From Antedon mediterranea (Eukaryota; Echinodermata; Crinoidea; Comatulida; Antedonidae): 64,000 nucleotides of DNA. The notes under the pieces are model-generated. The model saw only the letters and a program-made list of their open reading frames with translations, had not been told where the DNA came from and ran no database searches. Below, piece by piece: positions 14,378 to 28,430 of the stretch (the first letter of the stretch is position 1; every line of letters begins with the position of its first letter). The stretch is from positions 9,561,312 through 9,625,311 of the forward strand of contig NC_092675.1 in the NCBI RefSeq assembly GCF_964355755.1, given 5' to 3'. The translations under genes were made by a program, and so were the position numbers.

Positions 14378-17078
14378 GCAATAGGCATACAAAACAAACA
14401 ATATAACGACGGACGGGCCACAACCGCCACTCAATCAAGTCATCAAATCATTAACATGTCACAATAAGTCACTTATCAAGAAAAAGGGTCAGATAGTAAA
14501 GATCAAAGGGATGCCGTCGAAAGTGATTTACCTGTTATGGTACCTGTCGCGTGATTTAACTGAGAGCGTACCGTAATTAGAATGTACAGAAAGTAGATAA
14601 CCCGCCGACAGGTGGTTTTCTAAAAAAGCTTGCACCGAGAAAATGAGATGCATTCATCTCGCAAAATGGAAAAGTTAATCTTAATATTAGATGAACTGCA
14701 CTGGTTTTTATTCAATGGAAAAAAAATCGATAGTTTTAAAATTTTACCAAAAATATCAAGCCAATTTTTAAATGATTTGTTGTTAATGACATACGCAAAT
14801 ATACCTCCCTGAATTGACCATACATTTTATCCATTCATCCAGTCATTAGAAAAAACATACAAATTGGACGTGTACTTCCGTAATCATCTCCAATTAACTT
14901 TAACGCGTTATCCTATTACGATAATTTCACATAAAACGCGTTTTTAATTGAACATTGAAACTAACAGGATCTTGCCAAAGGGTGTGGCGCCTAGCGTACT
15001 TAGCGACCCTCTGTCATAATACTCCAATTAACAGATATTACCGTCTGTGGAAGAGTTACCAATTTGTAGAATATTAATTAATTACGAGTATATCACCAGT
15101 CATATATTTTTGTAAATAGTTGTTTCTAGAAAGTATACATTGTATTGAGTTCGGTTATCTGTCTTTCGAACAGTGGCATGATAATATAAAACAAAAACAA
15201 CATAGGCCTATATTTGTCTAGGCCTAACTGTAATGTAATAACGGTGTGAGAGATTCCACGATTTTAAAGCAACGGTTGAATGTTCAGGGTGGGAGGAAAG
15301 TGAATTGTGTCCAGTTAAAGTGATTTTTCTAAAAATGTGTTTTTGGGTAAAGCAAATCACGAAGGCCTAATATAATATGTGAAATGGCGTGAATAACCGT
15401 AGGCGGTTATGTAAAATTTGATATTTAAAAAATAATATGATAGATGAGTGTAGGTCAACCGATTAACCTAAAGAATGTCGATCATCCGGACTTAAAGTTT
15501 TTTATTTTTTTATTTTATCAAAATGAATAAATGAATAAATGTTAAAAACTATTTAAAAGTAATGCTGTTTTACTTTTTCTTTTCCATGTGACAAGAGAAC
15601 AGATCGGGAAATAATGGACAGCAGCGGAGAATGATCGATGTACAAACGATTGGTTACGATTCAACCAGACGACAGCCTTTACTTTTCATATTATTTTTCC
15701 GCTTCTTTCGAAATGTCAATTGTCATCAAAACTATCAGCTAGCTCTTCTCTGTAGTGATAGCCGTTTCCCGACAACGTAAAGCGCAAACGGAAAGGCAAA
15801 AACAAGCACAGGCTTTGGGCTGCTCAAGCGGAAATCCGCGCTGATTGGCAGGCCTAGATCAAAGTATATCCATAACTGAATGCCGTTTCGCTGTTGGAGG
15901 ATTATTTACGAACCTGCCTCGAGAGATTTGAATGCATAAGGGATATGAAGTACGCAATACATAATTCAAAGCGTAATGAAGACCGATCGTCCAATGACTA
16001 TAAAACTTTACGGGATCTGGAGACAGACCAGAAAGAAGCCGACATGCTATAAATAAAGGCTGATGGAAGACTTTAAATGCCTGTCAGAATAATAACGAAT
16101 TTGCACTGATGATGGACGTATACAAACAACCGATCCATTATCAGGCTTTAATTTTAACCGTAGATGTCGCTGTTCAGATATAAAGTACCATCATAAATTA
16201 ACACTCTGTGATACAGTTTTTTTTTTCAAAGGTGACAGGAAGGCAATTTAAAAGAGCTTTATTTCAAATCGAAAAGATAATTTGTCGGGAGATAATTGTC
16301 GGCAATGAAAGTACATTCTCATTTACAAGAAACGATCCATTTCAATACTTTTCCATCGGCAATTTGCACTTTTAATACTATTTTTGTTTGAAGTGCGAAT
16401 TAATGAATGGCATACGTTATGAATAACGGATGTCATAATTCTGCACAACTTTCACCTCTCCACCACACAACATACATTTTCTCTAGATACCAGTCTCGGC
16501 AATCTACAACAAATTAAAAGGGCAACTTTTGGAATGGCTAAAGCCTATAAATATAATTGCATTGATAAGGACACCTGGTGAAAAACATTTTTGTCAACCA
16601 AAGATACAAAGAGTGGCGAAGATGCGCGCATCATTGCATTATTATTAATGTTTTTTACTTTTGACTTATAACGTTTATTTATTTCTTCTTATAAACGCCT
16701 CGCCACATGCATATATAGGCCTACACAATATATTACAACAAATTTCTTTTGTAGAATTCATGAATTGATTGAAATTATCTACAATTTACAATTGACCAAT
16801 TTTTGCTGCATTTTATCATTGTTATAATTTCAACATTAAACATGTTACCACATTATTCCTAATCATAAAGCCAGCGGAACAATAAACGCTCTGGACGTTT
16901 ATTCAAATAAATACCGTATGGTATATTCTTTTAGTTTTTTTCCGACGGTGTGTTCTGCGCATTTCGAATGGTCCATTGGTCAAATTATCTACGGTTGGTC
17001 TTACGTCATTGCATGTGGGAACCACGCTTTAATATGATTGAAAATGTTCATCTGGTTTGTAGTACAGTAATAAGTTAT
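14378..17078. other. Intergenic, possible conserved non-coding DNA
   Basis: Less repetitive than the rest. Balanced-complexity blocks with TAAT, CATTA and TGTCA-type motifs (about 14440-14960 and 15590-16420) could be regulatory, but nothing is demonstrable from one sequence. Confidence 0.3.
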
Positions 17079-17163
17079 TAGAAATGTTCTTTTTTCCAAA
17101 CCAACAATTAGTATGTATTTAGTTTACATACTAATTGTTGGTTTGGAAAAAAGAACATTTCTA
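17079..17163. repeat. Perfect 39-bp-arm palindrome
   Basis: The arms are identical reverse complements for 39 bp around a 7-base loop (TTTAGTT). Both flanks carry AACCACGCTTTAAT (17022 region and 17166 region), the end sequence of the GCTTGGTTC MITE family, so this may be a rearranged member. Perfect arms imply youth or gene conversion. Confidence 0.8.
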
Positions 17164-18529
17164 GTAACCACGCTTTAATGTTATGCATTTCACACCAGTT
17201 ACACTTTTAAATCAACCTTTTTTTCCACGATTTGTTCGTTGCCATCGTATCAAAGCAAAAATGTGGTAATGTTTGTTCAGTTTGTTTTCCATGTATATAC
17301 ACTTTCCATTTAAATTCACTATAGCTATCGTATATTAACGAAATACATTGTTATCATTAGTATTCTGATGAATATTCACAATTGGAGATCAACCTCTTTA
17401 GCGATTGTGATTGATCTACATGGATAATTATCGTAGATTATTGCCTGTTGGATCATCTACCTATGATTTTACATATGCAGACTTTCACTCGGAATATTGA
17501 CAAATAAGAGAAGGTGAAATGATCGATGAACTAGCCATAGGCATGAATAACAAGAAAGTGGAACAAGCAGAAAGCCGAGTGCCTCACGTAAAATCGTAAT
17601 GAAAGCCTGCCAGGCTAAGTGACATTATCGGCCACTGTAATTAAAGCGGTAAATACACTCAAAAGAAAGAAACAATTAGAAGGAAAATAAATTCGTACAG
17701 AGTACGGTACTCAATCATTACAATAATCATTATGCTTATCAAAAGTCATGTAAATATATCATTAATTCTAAAACCATTTCGGAAATTGGAATTGCACTCT
17801 TGGAAAGCAAGAATTACAACGTAATGATTGCATGTAGAGGGCGAAGTGTCATTTGTTATGACATACGAAACAAAACACAAGTAGGGTTTCTATCCGAGTT
17901 TTGTATGCCTAAGGGTTCAGGTGAAATGGATTATTGGATATTTCATGACGTTCACAGGATAAAATCTCGAAAAAAAAACTTTAGATTGAAATTGTTTATG
18001 ACTAAAGAGAAAATAATTAAAGCACCCAGAAACAGGCCGAGCGAAATACTGTACATCGCCCAGTTATTGAGCGCTTAATTTATTATTTGTTAACGCCATT
18101 TCATTTCAAACGTAAGTATACTTTAAAGTTCCAATTATCACCACCAATTAATTTAATATACAGTACTTGGACAGACGCAAAAGCAATGGTACGAAGACTG
18201 AATTTTCAATTAAATTCTATAACTAGGTCTAATCTACAGGGAATATAAACAGTACTTGATTTGTTTCAGTGTTTATTTCAGATACAGAAGGAAATAATAT
18301 AAATATTATTGCTAGTTGGTAACAATATCCATCTTTTTCAGTGATGATTAAATATTAGAGGAAAACTTATCAGCATCAATTCGGTATCAACATCACTATT
18401 CATCATATCAGACAACAAGAATCATAATATAACATGGCATTCTGTTCTAAATGTGTTAAAAAAGCTCATAATTAATTTTTTTAGTGAGTTGAGTATATTA
18501 TTTATTCGCGAATTAATGCGCTGCATTGA
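17164..18529. other. Intergenic, no gene seen
   Basis: A 92-codon open frame at 17800-18078 (MESKNYNVMIACRGRSV...) shows no family motif, splice context or codon bias, so I do not call it. Confidence 0.5.
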
Positions 18530-19149
18530 TGATGATGGCCATTGAAATAATGATTTGTGGACTATGATATATTTTAGTAACTTGTTTGGTTTGTGTTACT
18601 GGATGTACTATGATGACCATTGAAAGACTGATTTGTGGACTATGATATATTTTAGTAACTTGTTTGGTTTGTGTTACTGGATGTACTATGATGGCCATTG
18701 AAAGACTGATTTGTGGACTATACTAAGATATATTTTAGTAACTTGTTTGGTTTGTGTTACTGGATGTACTATGATGGCCATTGAAAGACTGATTTGTGGA
18801 CTATGATATATTTTAGTAACTTGTTTGGTTTGTGTTACTGGATGTACTATGATGGCCATTGAAAGACTGATTTGTGGACTATGATATATTTTAGTAACTT
18901 GTTTGGTTTGTGTTACTGTATGTACTATGATGGACATTGAAAGACTGATTTGTGGACTATGATATATTTTAGTAACTTGTTTGGTTTGTGTTACTGGATG
19001 TACTATGATGGCCATTGAAAGACTGATTTGTGGACTATGATATATTTTAGTAACTTGTTTGGTTTGTGTTACTGGATGTACTATGATGGCCATTGAAAGA
19101 CTGATTTGTGGACTATGATATATTTTAGTAACTTGTTTGGTTTGTGTTA
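18530..19149. repeat. 78-bp minisatellite, 8 copies
   Basis: The unit contains GATGGCCATTGAAAGACTGA and TTTAGTAACTTGTTTGG. Unit starts lie at about 18534, 18612, 18690, 18774, 18852, 18930, 19008 and 19086; one unit has six extra bases. As 78 is a multiple of three, the minus strand stays open with a 26-residue period (MAIIVHPVTQTKQVTKIYHS...), which I regard as a by-product. Confidence 0.9.
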
Positions 19150-19521
19150 TACATTATTATATTCTTTGATAAATTTTTTAAAATAATTATGTCAACTTCA
19201 TCACTGTTTACTTTGCAATAAAGGAAATAAATAATAAAAAACAATGTGTGTTATGAATACAGATTGCCACTATGCAAAAAATTATTTATTCATCAAATTA
19301 ATAGCCTGCGCATATTATAACTTATAGAAATACATATTTAGTTAATTTTTATTTTTTATTACATAAATATCTAACAGTAACAATTTATTTACGTTTGGTT
19401 TACATTTTACAATGTTTCGACAACATTAGTTTATGACTTTCGTCATCACATTTATATAACGTGAATGTGATATCATTCCTTATTATTACTGATACCATTC
19501 CGGAATTATTCTTCAACTTAT

Positions 19522-19680
19522 AGTGCAGCTGTAGCTTGGTGGTTAACGTGCTTGCCTTCCAATCCAAAGGTCCAGATTCAATCCTGACCTAGTGCCAGGG
19601 TTGTAACTCACCAATCTTTTAACTCCACTCCCTAAACCTCAAATGAGACTTGGTTTACAAGGACAAACAATTATAAAACA
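19522..19680 (+). repeat. tRNA-derived SINE (Gly-tRNA-like head)
   Basis: GTAGCTTGGTGGTTAACGTG, then TTGCCTTCCAATCC and a B-box-like AGATTCAATCC resemble a degenerate tRNA-Gly(UCC). A body follows (TTAACTCCACTCCCTAAACC) and an A-rich end near 19680 (AATTATAAAACAAAA). Confidence 0.6.
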
Positions 19681-21098
19681 AAATAGTTTATCCATCCTGT
19701 AATTGTCAAGTTAATCTCTGGTTGATGCGTATGAAAGAAAAAACAAATATAGTTCCACGTCTCATGAACATTGTCATTTTGGCCGTACAAACATAGGACT
19801 GATGAAAATAATTCCCCCAACGAAACACTGTGGGGTTGTACACTTCATTATATTGAAATATAATTGATAGTATGTGATATGATATTGTTTTGAAGTAGCT
19901 GTCCCTTTCAAAATATCATTATGGAGTATCAAAAGGAATAATGGCGATTAGATTTTTTTTGTAAGTAGGATGCCTAACAAATGGTTGATTAACATGTAGC
20001 AAGCAGCAGCGTACGGCTATGAGCGCTTTCTGGCTAAACCGATAAGCTGCAGGCATTAAAATATGTTGACAAAGGCTATAAAACGCCTTCCAGTCATGTT
20101 GGAGGGCCATAGGGTCCCTAAACCAGGGACCCAGGCCTCTGTGTTACACTACTTGTAGCAAACCACGTTTCTCGCACGTAGTCAAATCATGGAGGTATTT
20201 CATTACCACCAGTGCCATAATAATAATGGTAACATTTAGATTACAGTACATTCAACAGGACCAATAATACATCACATATTCATAAAGTAGTTTGTATAAG
20301 CCTCACTTATGTTGTGTAAGTCTCACTCACTTTATGTATTTAAGTAGGCCTATTGGTACACTGCCTGGCAATCATTTGAGTCCAATAAGTTTCTCTACTG
20401 GTTCATACATCCATTCTGTGTCATTCAACTTTCCCATTTCTTTTTTCAACTCTTCTAATCGTTGTTCATGAAGCTCTAGATATAGAAACAATAACATCAA
20501 CGCTATTATTAGACTGTAATTACAGTACTGTATAATAATATTAATAGTCTTTATGCTATAAATAACAGAGGGCAGCAGACAATAAATTATCTTGTCTTTC
20601 TACTACTAATGTGTGCAATCCTTTTATTACACATAACACACATGGAAGTTGCAATAAGACAATAATAGACTTACAATATGCCTAAGTAGTCTTTAGTTTC
20701 TACAATTTTAATATTAGGTGGCCTAATAGGTAATACCTTTTTTGAGTTGCAAAAACTTCAGTTCAGTGTCTTGATCAATTTGAAGTCGATTCAATTGAGG
20801 ATCTAGATACGAACAAACATAAGCATTGTAATTGATTACAAAATGTATTCCAATAATTGAAAAAGGCTCTCTCAAGATTTAATTTCAATTTCATTTCTAG
20901 TAACATTTATTTCTTTTTTCAGATAAAACATTAACATTTGACAAACAAAAAGGATTAAAATAAATAATAAATATGCTTCTGCTTCAAAAAAATAAACAAA
21001 TCATGCTAAAAGAAGGACTGGATTACATTAAATGTAAAAAATTGTGTGTAATAAAAAAAAGAACAAAAAGACAGAACAAAACACACACAAACCAAATA
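19681..21098. other. Intergenic, no gene seen
   Basis: AT-rich. A GGGTCCCTAAACCAGGGACCC hairpin-like word lies near 20113-20132. No coding signal. Confidence 0.5.
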
Positions 21099-23929
21099 GT
21101 CCGGGAGCCCATGAAGATTTGTTTAGCATTGCGAGTACAAAAGGTCTGAGGCATAGAATATGTCAAGTAGGGTCCAGGGACCATCAAACGGCCGTTCTTA
21201 AGTTCCCGCCCCTGTACCACCAACTCTAGGGAGGGGCGCTCAAAATACCCCAAAATTTGATTTAATTAGCATAATCGAGTACATAAATGAAACCAATGTT
21301 AAAATGTTTATTTTTAGGGTCTAATTGAAGATCCATCATTCTTAAGTGTCAGCTCCTGTACCTAGTCCACTTAAGAAAGCCACTAATTAGCGCTAATTAG
21401 CATTTTAATTAGCATGGTCGAGTACATCGATGAAACCTTGGGTAATACAATAAGTACATTTACGCAACTGAGAAAACGTAATTCTTAAGTGCCAACTCCT
21501 GTACCATGACCCCTTAAGAAAGGGTCAAAGGTCAATATATGTCTCACCTATACTTAATTAACATAATGAGTACACCTGTAAAACCAATGCAAAAATGTTT
21601 ATTTTTAGAGTCTAGTTGAAGATCCGTCATTCTTAAGTGTCAACTCCTGTACCTAGTCTACTTAAGAAAGCCATTAATTAGCGCTAATTAACATTTTAAT
21701 TAGCACAATCGAGTACATCAACAGAACCTTCGGCAATACAATAAGTACGTTTTCCCAACCAAGAAAACGTAATTCTTAAGTGCCAAATCCTGTACCATGA
21801 CCTCTTAAGAAAGGGTCAAAGGTCCGTTTCTGTTTTAAAAAAACTTGATTATGCATATTGAAGAAAATTATAAAATATTTATACCAAAATTAATTTTTCG
21901 TTACGCGGATGCATACCACTGTATGAAAACATTCAAACTCCTTTGACACCTTAGTGGGGTATCCAGGATTTTGAAGTCGGAGGGCCGGGAGTTGCCAATT
22001 TGCCGACAAAATCAGTGTCATTACTTGTACTGTACATGCCTAGGCCTACACATCAATCAACAATGCAAAATTAAAACCAAATTAAACATTATCTGTTAGT
22101 ATGTTGTATTAATTTTACAATAAAGAAAGAATTACGAAAATCTGACTGGTGGTAGTTTTTTCGAAATATAGGGTCTAAAACATCGCCGAAAATGATCGTT
22201 TTTAGCCATGAAAGATGTAAAACAATCTGAGGCCTCAGTCGACAATTCTATTAGTATTAACTGTGCCATTTTTGGTTAAAATAATTACATATAGGCCTAA
22301 TTACGTTATTTAGTAATTTATTTTATATATCACCACTGGAAATATCAATAAAACATGTTATTAAATGATTATAAAATATATAAAGTTGTTTAATTAACGG
22401 AATTCGGAAAAATTCATTGCTCTAACTTTGTGTGTAGTAACGATCAAAGAGATTCATGGTACACGCGCGAGAGCAAACACTCCGCTGCGGGTGATTCGCA
22501 TCCACTAATCAAATCAGCCAGAATCCAAAATCATTCAACCGTGAGCAATGCCAATCACGAGAAAGCTCAGCTTTGATTGGCTTACGATGACATCATATCA
22601 CAAAATGGTGGTTTTGTAGTTGAGCCTCGCGTTCCAAAAATGAAAATACATGGATATTTTTTATGGTATGTATTAGAAAATGTTAATAATAAAGGCCTCA
22701 TACCGAGAAAAAAACCGGGTTTTTGGCACTTATAATAAATTTATCTTAGAGAAAAAGCACATGGCATGTGGAACTATATAATCTTAGCGTAGGAACCACA
22801 CAAATCCTAGGTCATGAGAGGCTCAACTGCAAAAACAAGGTTGAATAGGGTCTTTACTCAAAGACTTTCGAGTACAGTAAACAATCTAGCGCATACGGCC
22901 GTACGTACGTGCTAAATAAGATATTTTGACCACATTTTTTACATGTTTCGTTAGATGTAATAAATTTCGTTAAATGTAAATAAAAAATAGTTGATCTGAA
23001 GGGATCAATGATATGATATGTAAATAAACAAACATACAAAAGAATTATGTTTACAGTTCAATTATTGTTAGAATAATAGTTTATTCTTATTTGCCTAACT
23101 TTATTTTTTTCCCGGCACCTTTGTTTGCCGACGGACGCGATGATGTGCCGACGAACCCACTGGATACGCCACTTTTACTACTAATTATACTGTAATAATG
23201 TTATCTCCTTGTCCCACTACTTTGCTCCTAACAAACTCTCCCTCAACCCAATCATAACATCTTATTTAGAGTTATAATAATGATAATATAATAATGTCAA
23301 TACTTAAAACTTGATTGAAAACCATGAAATCCCATCAGTTAAATCTATAAATTTTATTGAATCATCTTTAATAACAGCCTCTCATCATGGAAACTCTCTA
23401 AGAAAATGAGAAAAAAGTGTGTCTTGGAATCCTATCAAAGTTATCTTCCTTCCTCCCCTCTAGTATTCTCAAAACTCATTATCCTTAACTCATCCTTTCT
23501 TATTCGAGCTATCGTAATATTGTGTTGGCCAACCCAACAAACATCCGTAATTTCATATTCTGCAAAAATTCTTCTAATTATATATCTGGCACCCATTCAC
23601 TGTCGCATTACTCCCATTTATTTTTCCTTCCTTTACTTCTTAAACTCAAATGATCATGCGGACATTAATTCTTTTACCAGCAAGGACAAGGTGTATCTTT
23701 TTGCTACTAATAACACCATTCAATCCTGCCACAAGATCTTCATCTTTTTGGGATTCCGTCTTCGTCCATTAATATTTAGGTGATCATTTTTTACATTATT
23801 ATTATTATTAATAAGTGGTTTTCTTAATAAGCGGAATGGGTAGGCATACAGGTGATGGATCTTAAGTTGTCTCTAAATATAAACATTTTAGAATTGGTTT
23901 CACATTGTGTTCTCACGGTCTAGCCATTT

Positions 23930-24190
23930 TGCCGCCCGGCACATTGCCACCCGGCCCTTTGCCACCCAGCCTTTTTTACTACTTGGCCTTTAGCCACCCA
24001 GTCCTTTGCTACCCAGCCGTATGTGGCATATTGCCACCTTGGGCCTTTTGACACCTGGGCCCTGCCACATGGCCAATTGCCACTACCGGCCATTTGTCAC
24101 CCGGCCATTTTCAACCCAGTCTGTGGCCATCGCTTAGTTTCCAACTGGCCTGTTGCCACCCGGCCTGCTGCAAACTGGCGTGCTTGCTAC
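23930..24190 (+). repeat. Degenerate TTGCCACCCGGCC array (left half)
   Basis: About 20 imperfect copies of a 12-14-bp word (GCCACCCGGCCNTTT). The same word in reverse complement forms the array at 24713-24860, giving a nested inverted pair around a ~520-bp loop. Confidence 0.75.
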
Positions 24191-24712
24191 AAAGGCGCGT
24201 AGCGTCTGTGCGAATATATAATAGGTCTATACTTTTCCCCGCTCTCAGTAAAATTATTTGTGACTTGGGGGGGGGGGGGGTGGAGTCAATTTATTAAACC
24301 ATCTGAGATCCATCTGTGACCAATGATGGTATACAAGATCGTGGGATTTAAAAAAAAAACCTAATATCACGATATAGAGATAATTAGGCCCTATATTCTC
24401 ATGCAGTGGATATGCTACTGATCAATGTTAATTAAACAGTTGTTTTTACGAATTGTTTTGTGACAGTCAATTGCAGATTCTGTATATCATAGGATTTTGT
24501 CCTTATGAAATCAGTAACAAAATTGTATACATTTATTTGGATAAAATACAAATTAAGTGGTAAACAAGGTGGTCTACTTTAACAATTATTGGAAAACAAC
24601 TGGGTCTATACTATAGAAAAGCAATTAATTAAAATGATTTACACATTTTAATCTTGCGTTCATTTTATTTTAATTGCAGGCCTAATTAAGAAGGGCAAAT
24701 AACACTCTTAGA

Positions 24713-24860
24713 TCAGGAGGCAAAAGGCCGGGTAGCAAAAGGCCGGGTGGCAAAAGCCTGAGTGGCAAAATGGACTGGCCCGGGTGGAAATGGGCCGGTG
24801 TCGAAATACCGGGTGGCGAAAGGCTGGCAAAAGGCCAGGTGGCAACCGGCCGGAACCTTG
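24713..24860 (-). repeat. Degenerate CCACCCGGCC array (right half, inverted)
   Basis: Reads GGCAAAAGGCCGGGTGGC-like units on the plus strand, the reverse complement of the 23930-24190 array. The loop 24191-24712 holds a G10 run and AT-rich sequence without a gene. Confidence 0.75.
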
Positions 24861-24988
24861 TACTACTTACTATGCTAATTAAAGTTCAGGTGGGACATAT
24901 ATTGACCTATGACCCTTTCTTAAGGGGGGTCATGGTACAGGATTTGGTACTTTACCTTTTCTCAGTTGGTTAAACTTACTTATTGTAC

Positions 24989-27900
24989 ACATTCATTTAG
25001 ACTAGACAAAAAGTAGTGAGCCCTCTAGCGGTCATTTGTGATTTCTGAGATTCATCGAAGCGCGACAACATCACCGGAAATGATGTGAATTTAAAATTTT
25101 AATAGGGTTAAACTCTTTTAACCAATTGAAAGCCTTCATTTATAGTTCCTTATGAATAATTCATGAGAATAATTAAAGCAAGGGTTGAAGAAGCATGTGA
25201 CTTGGTTTTTGGAAGGAACAGGATAGCAGTTATGATCGTGTCAGGTAATCATTGAATTTGCTCTTCTTTTTGTTAGATTTTATACGGTTTTTATCAATAA
25301 TAATATTGTACATTTTTACGAGACCATAAAAAAATTCCTCAATTTTTGAGTAAACGAGTGACTAAATAAAAAGTTACTATGTAATGTAAATATTCGTTTG
25401 ACAAAAAAATAGGCATGTTGATATTTTCAGGTATTTTTTAAATGGCGATTGAAATAGGTAAACAAATCACATGAATGACAGTGTTTTGTGCGAAGCTGGG
25501 CCTAGCCTTGATGGTCCAACGCGTACTGCGTGTTAATCAATGCGTATAGATATAAACGTAGTCGTTTAGGCCAATTTTTTACATGTTTATTTATTAATAT
25601 TAGGCCCCATTCTCATTTATTTTAATTAATGCACTGAATGTACCACACTTTACAATTCTATATAAATTAGATTTTGTACTTGTATTAAATTCAAACGTTT
25701 TATGGGATTTAAAACATTAAGCTAGGCCTAGTAGTAGGCCTAGGACCACAGGCTAGGTTTGTCAGCCTAATTTATCATGCAGTATACCTCTAGCCCATCT
25801 TTCAAATACATATTTAAATTAACATACTTTTTATATTTCTATATTTTGTATAGGATCTGACTCCAGAAAACATTTGCATCACTTGAAAGCGGCTATTTAT
25901 GGACAGCATGTTGACATTCAAAAAAATTTGACCAGCTCTTATTAATTAAATGTCTTTAAGGTTTTCATTATAAAGAAATGTACGGTGACAGAAATTTAAA
26001 TGATTCTCATAATAGAGGTTCTCATAGATTTAATATTGAAGGTAAATAAATAAAGGTGTTTGTTATTCTTGCCTTTAGAAATAAACATGTTGTTAGTACT
26101 ATATTATTAGGCCATTATACAAATTAAAACTAAAAAAATACAGTAATCATATTTAAGGCCTACGCAGCAGTACCTTATTTGATTTGATTTTTTTCAAATA
26201 TTTAATTGATGAAATAAATGAGTTTGACTTTTCAATTAGTTGCTATTTTATTATTAGTTTCTGTGTGTTTTTATTTATATTCTTAAAATAATTGTATACA
26301 ACAACTTTAAAGTATTGCGAAGAAGTGATCAAATTATAGTATTTGTATGTTATTGTCGCTTAAAATTATGGAGTTAAAGTATTTTATTTTAGGGTGACAG
26401 AAACGGTTAGGCAAGAAAAGAAATAAATTTGGGAATTTTTTTATGCGGTAAAAACAATTAAACATAATCTACCCCTAATGCATGTAAATGTAGAAAACAT
26501 TGCTTATGTTAGCGCGACCGAAACTCGCTACTGGGAATAGAGCCTGCAAAAGCGACGCGTGCACACCTACTCGGGCACCGACGGAGCGTGATCGATAGTA
26601 AATATACCCGACTTCAAATGATCATAAAATTCTTTTAAAAAATATCAACATTTTGATTTTTTGAGGATTAAAAGTAAAGATATTGAAATTTAACATAATA
26701 TTTATAAATATGTATTTAAAAATTCGGGAACAATTTTAGCGTGATATTAAAACTAACGTTTTAGAGTTCCGCGATTTCCTACGCAGGATTTGTTTCTTTT
26801 CATTGTTAATGGGCGAATGTTACCTAAACTAGAATCGTTATAAATCTTTTAAATTTGTATCTATATATAAATTTACGTAAGGGCAAAATTCGGTAAATCG
26901 CGCGTTATTTCTAGAATGTTTACTCGATGGTATATAAAGTTGGTTCGTACTTTCGATTTGCCCCAAATAGGGGTGTTTTTCGATCGTGGTATACACTGTC
27001 TAATGGATGTCCGTCTTGAAAAATACCCGCAGAAGATCATACGAGGATGCTTCGCATTTTCCTATCTCCTCCTACGATAATTGTTTTTAATGGCTGAAAA
27101 CCGGTTGAACAGCTCGAGTACAGCATCATAATGTTGAAGACAGGCCGATTTTCTTTAAAAAATACTATTTTCATAGATTTAATATACGTTTATACAAATG
27201 TATTGATTTGCGATGAATGGAACATTCCAATCTCTGTTCCACAAGTGTCTATTCCCTCAGGCGTCGTAAAGGCAAGTACTGTATACTCATAACAGAAATT
27301 CGATCCATTTTTTTTTTCAACCAACCCCACCATTTCAATCTGTGCTGCAGAGGTTGGATATACATTTTTTTTAAACGGATAATGAGCTAGCGTTTTCACT
27401 CGCCGTATATTATGTACACATCTTTATTATTGCAGTTAGACCACCCACATCACCACCCTTTCCTCACTGGCATGAGTAGCGTTGGTGGGTAGGGTAGGAA
27501 CCAACTTAAGTATGAATTGGCTCTAAGAAAAAATTGAAAACCATTATGCCTACTAATTAAGTTGAGTTAGATAATTTAATATTTATTGACGATTAAATCG
27601 AATTTATGATTTTCGCCGAATAGAGGTGGTTTTCACAAATTGTGTTATATTATATAAACATAATACACGTCGTAGTGATGTATCGTTACATGTACTTTTC
27701 TATTTCAATCGACTATGACGGTGATAGTTTCAACAAAGTATTAAATCGCAATGTTTTACTGTGTGTAGTGGAATATTATTAGTAAAACATGAAAACAATT
27801 AATATTTCGTTACTAAATGGATAAAGAATATATTTAAAAATTGTTCCTCTTTGCACCCATCCTCTTCCCCATCCCTCAACCCTAATGTTACATACAAAAC

Positions 27901-28430
27901 ACAAATTAAGTTTGTTTAAATTTAAACAATTGGTCTCATTTTGTGACAAGTTTCTCTTTTGGAAGTAATTCCCAGGGTGCTAAATTTAGTTGAGTACATA
28001 AATCAGTGTCTATTTATTCGTTCCTGTAAACGACATGTATTATTGTCCTGCGGTACGTACATTTGAAATCGCCAGTTTTTTAACTCTGAAATTATTATGT
28101 ATTCGAGAACCATCTGTGGGCACGACCTAGATGGTACGCGAGCGAAGCGAGCGTACCATCTAGTTATAAGTAATTTCTTTAGTATTCTTAGTAACATCGA
28201 ATGTCTCTAATTAACTAGCAGTTATTTATACTAACTATTGTTCAATAATAAGCGTGTATGAAGTGAAAATCTATAGTAATAATGTTCTTAGTCAGTTCGT
28301 CTCGCTCGCGTGAAGTCTTCGGGTTTCTCAATAAAATTCTCAGCGGTTTGATAGGCTCGCGCTAATGTTTAAATCAAAAGCGCTCTCAAAACACTTTTTG
28401 TCCAAAATTCCCAATATGACGTGGGTGTGT
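24989..28430. mobile_element. 3.44-kb insertion splitting the right arm of element B
   Basis: Other copies of the arm read CTTATTGTATTG..AAGGTTTC without a break. Here CTTATTGTAC is followed by 3,442 unrelated bases and then GTACTTTCCAAGGTTTC, so GTAC (24985-24988 and 28431-28434) looks like a target-site duplication. The insert is AT-rich, with no ORF above about 70 codons, a TATATAAAG at about 26930 and a palindrome at 28127-28163. Its class is unknown; the ends (ACATTC... and ...GGTGTGT) are not clear terminal repeats. Confidence 0.5.
28127..28163. repeat. 37-bp palindrome
   Basis: CTAGATGGTACGC is followed by GAGCGAAGCGAG and then GCGTACCATCTAG: 13-bp perfect arms with a CGAAG-type turn that extends the pairing inward. 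It lies inside the 3.44-kb insertion. Confidence 0.7.

Noticed and set aside
18686-19093. 135-codon minus-strand frame with a 26-residue repeat
   Set aside because: Created by a 78-bp minisatellite, a multiple of three without stops; copies differ by silent and non-silent changes alike and the frame breaks where one unit has extra bases.
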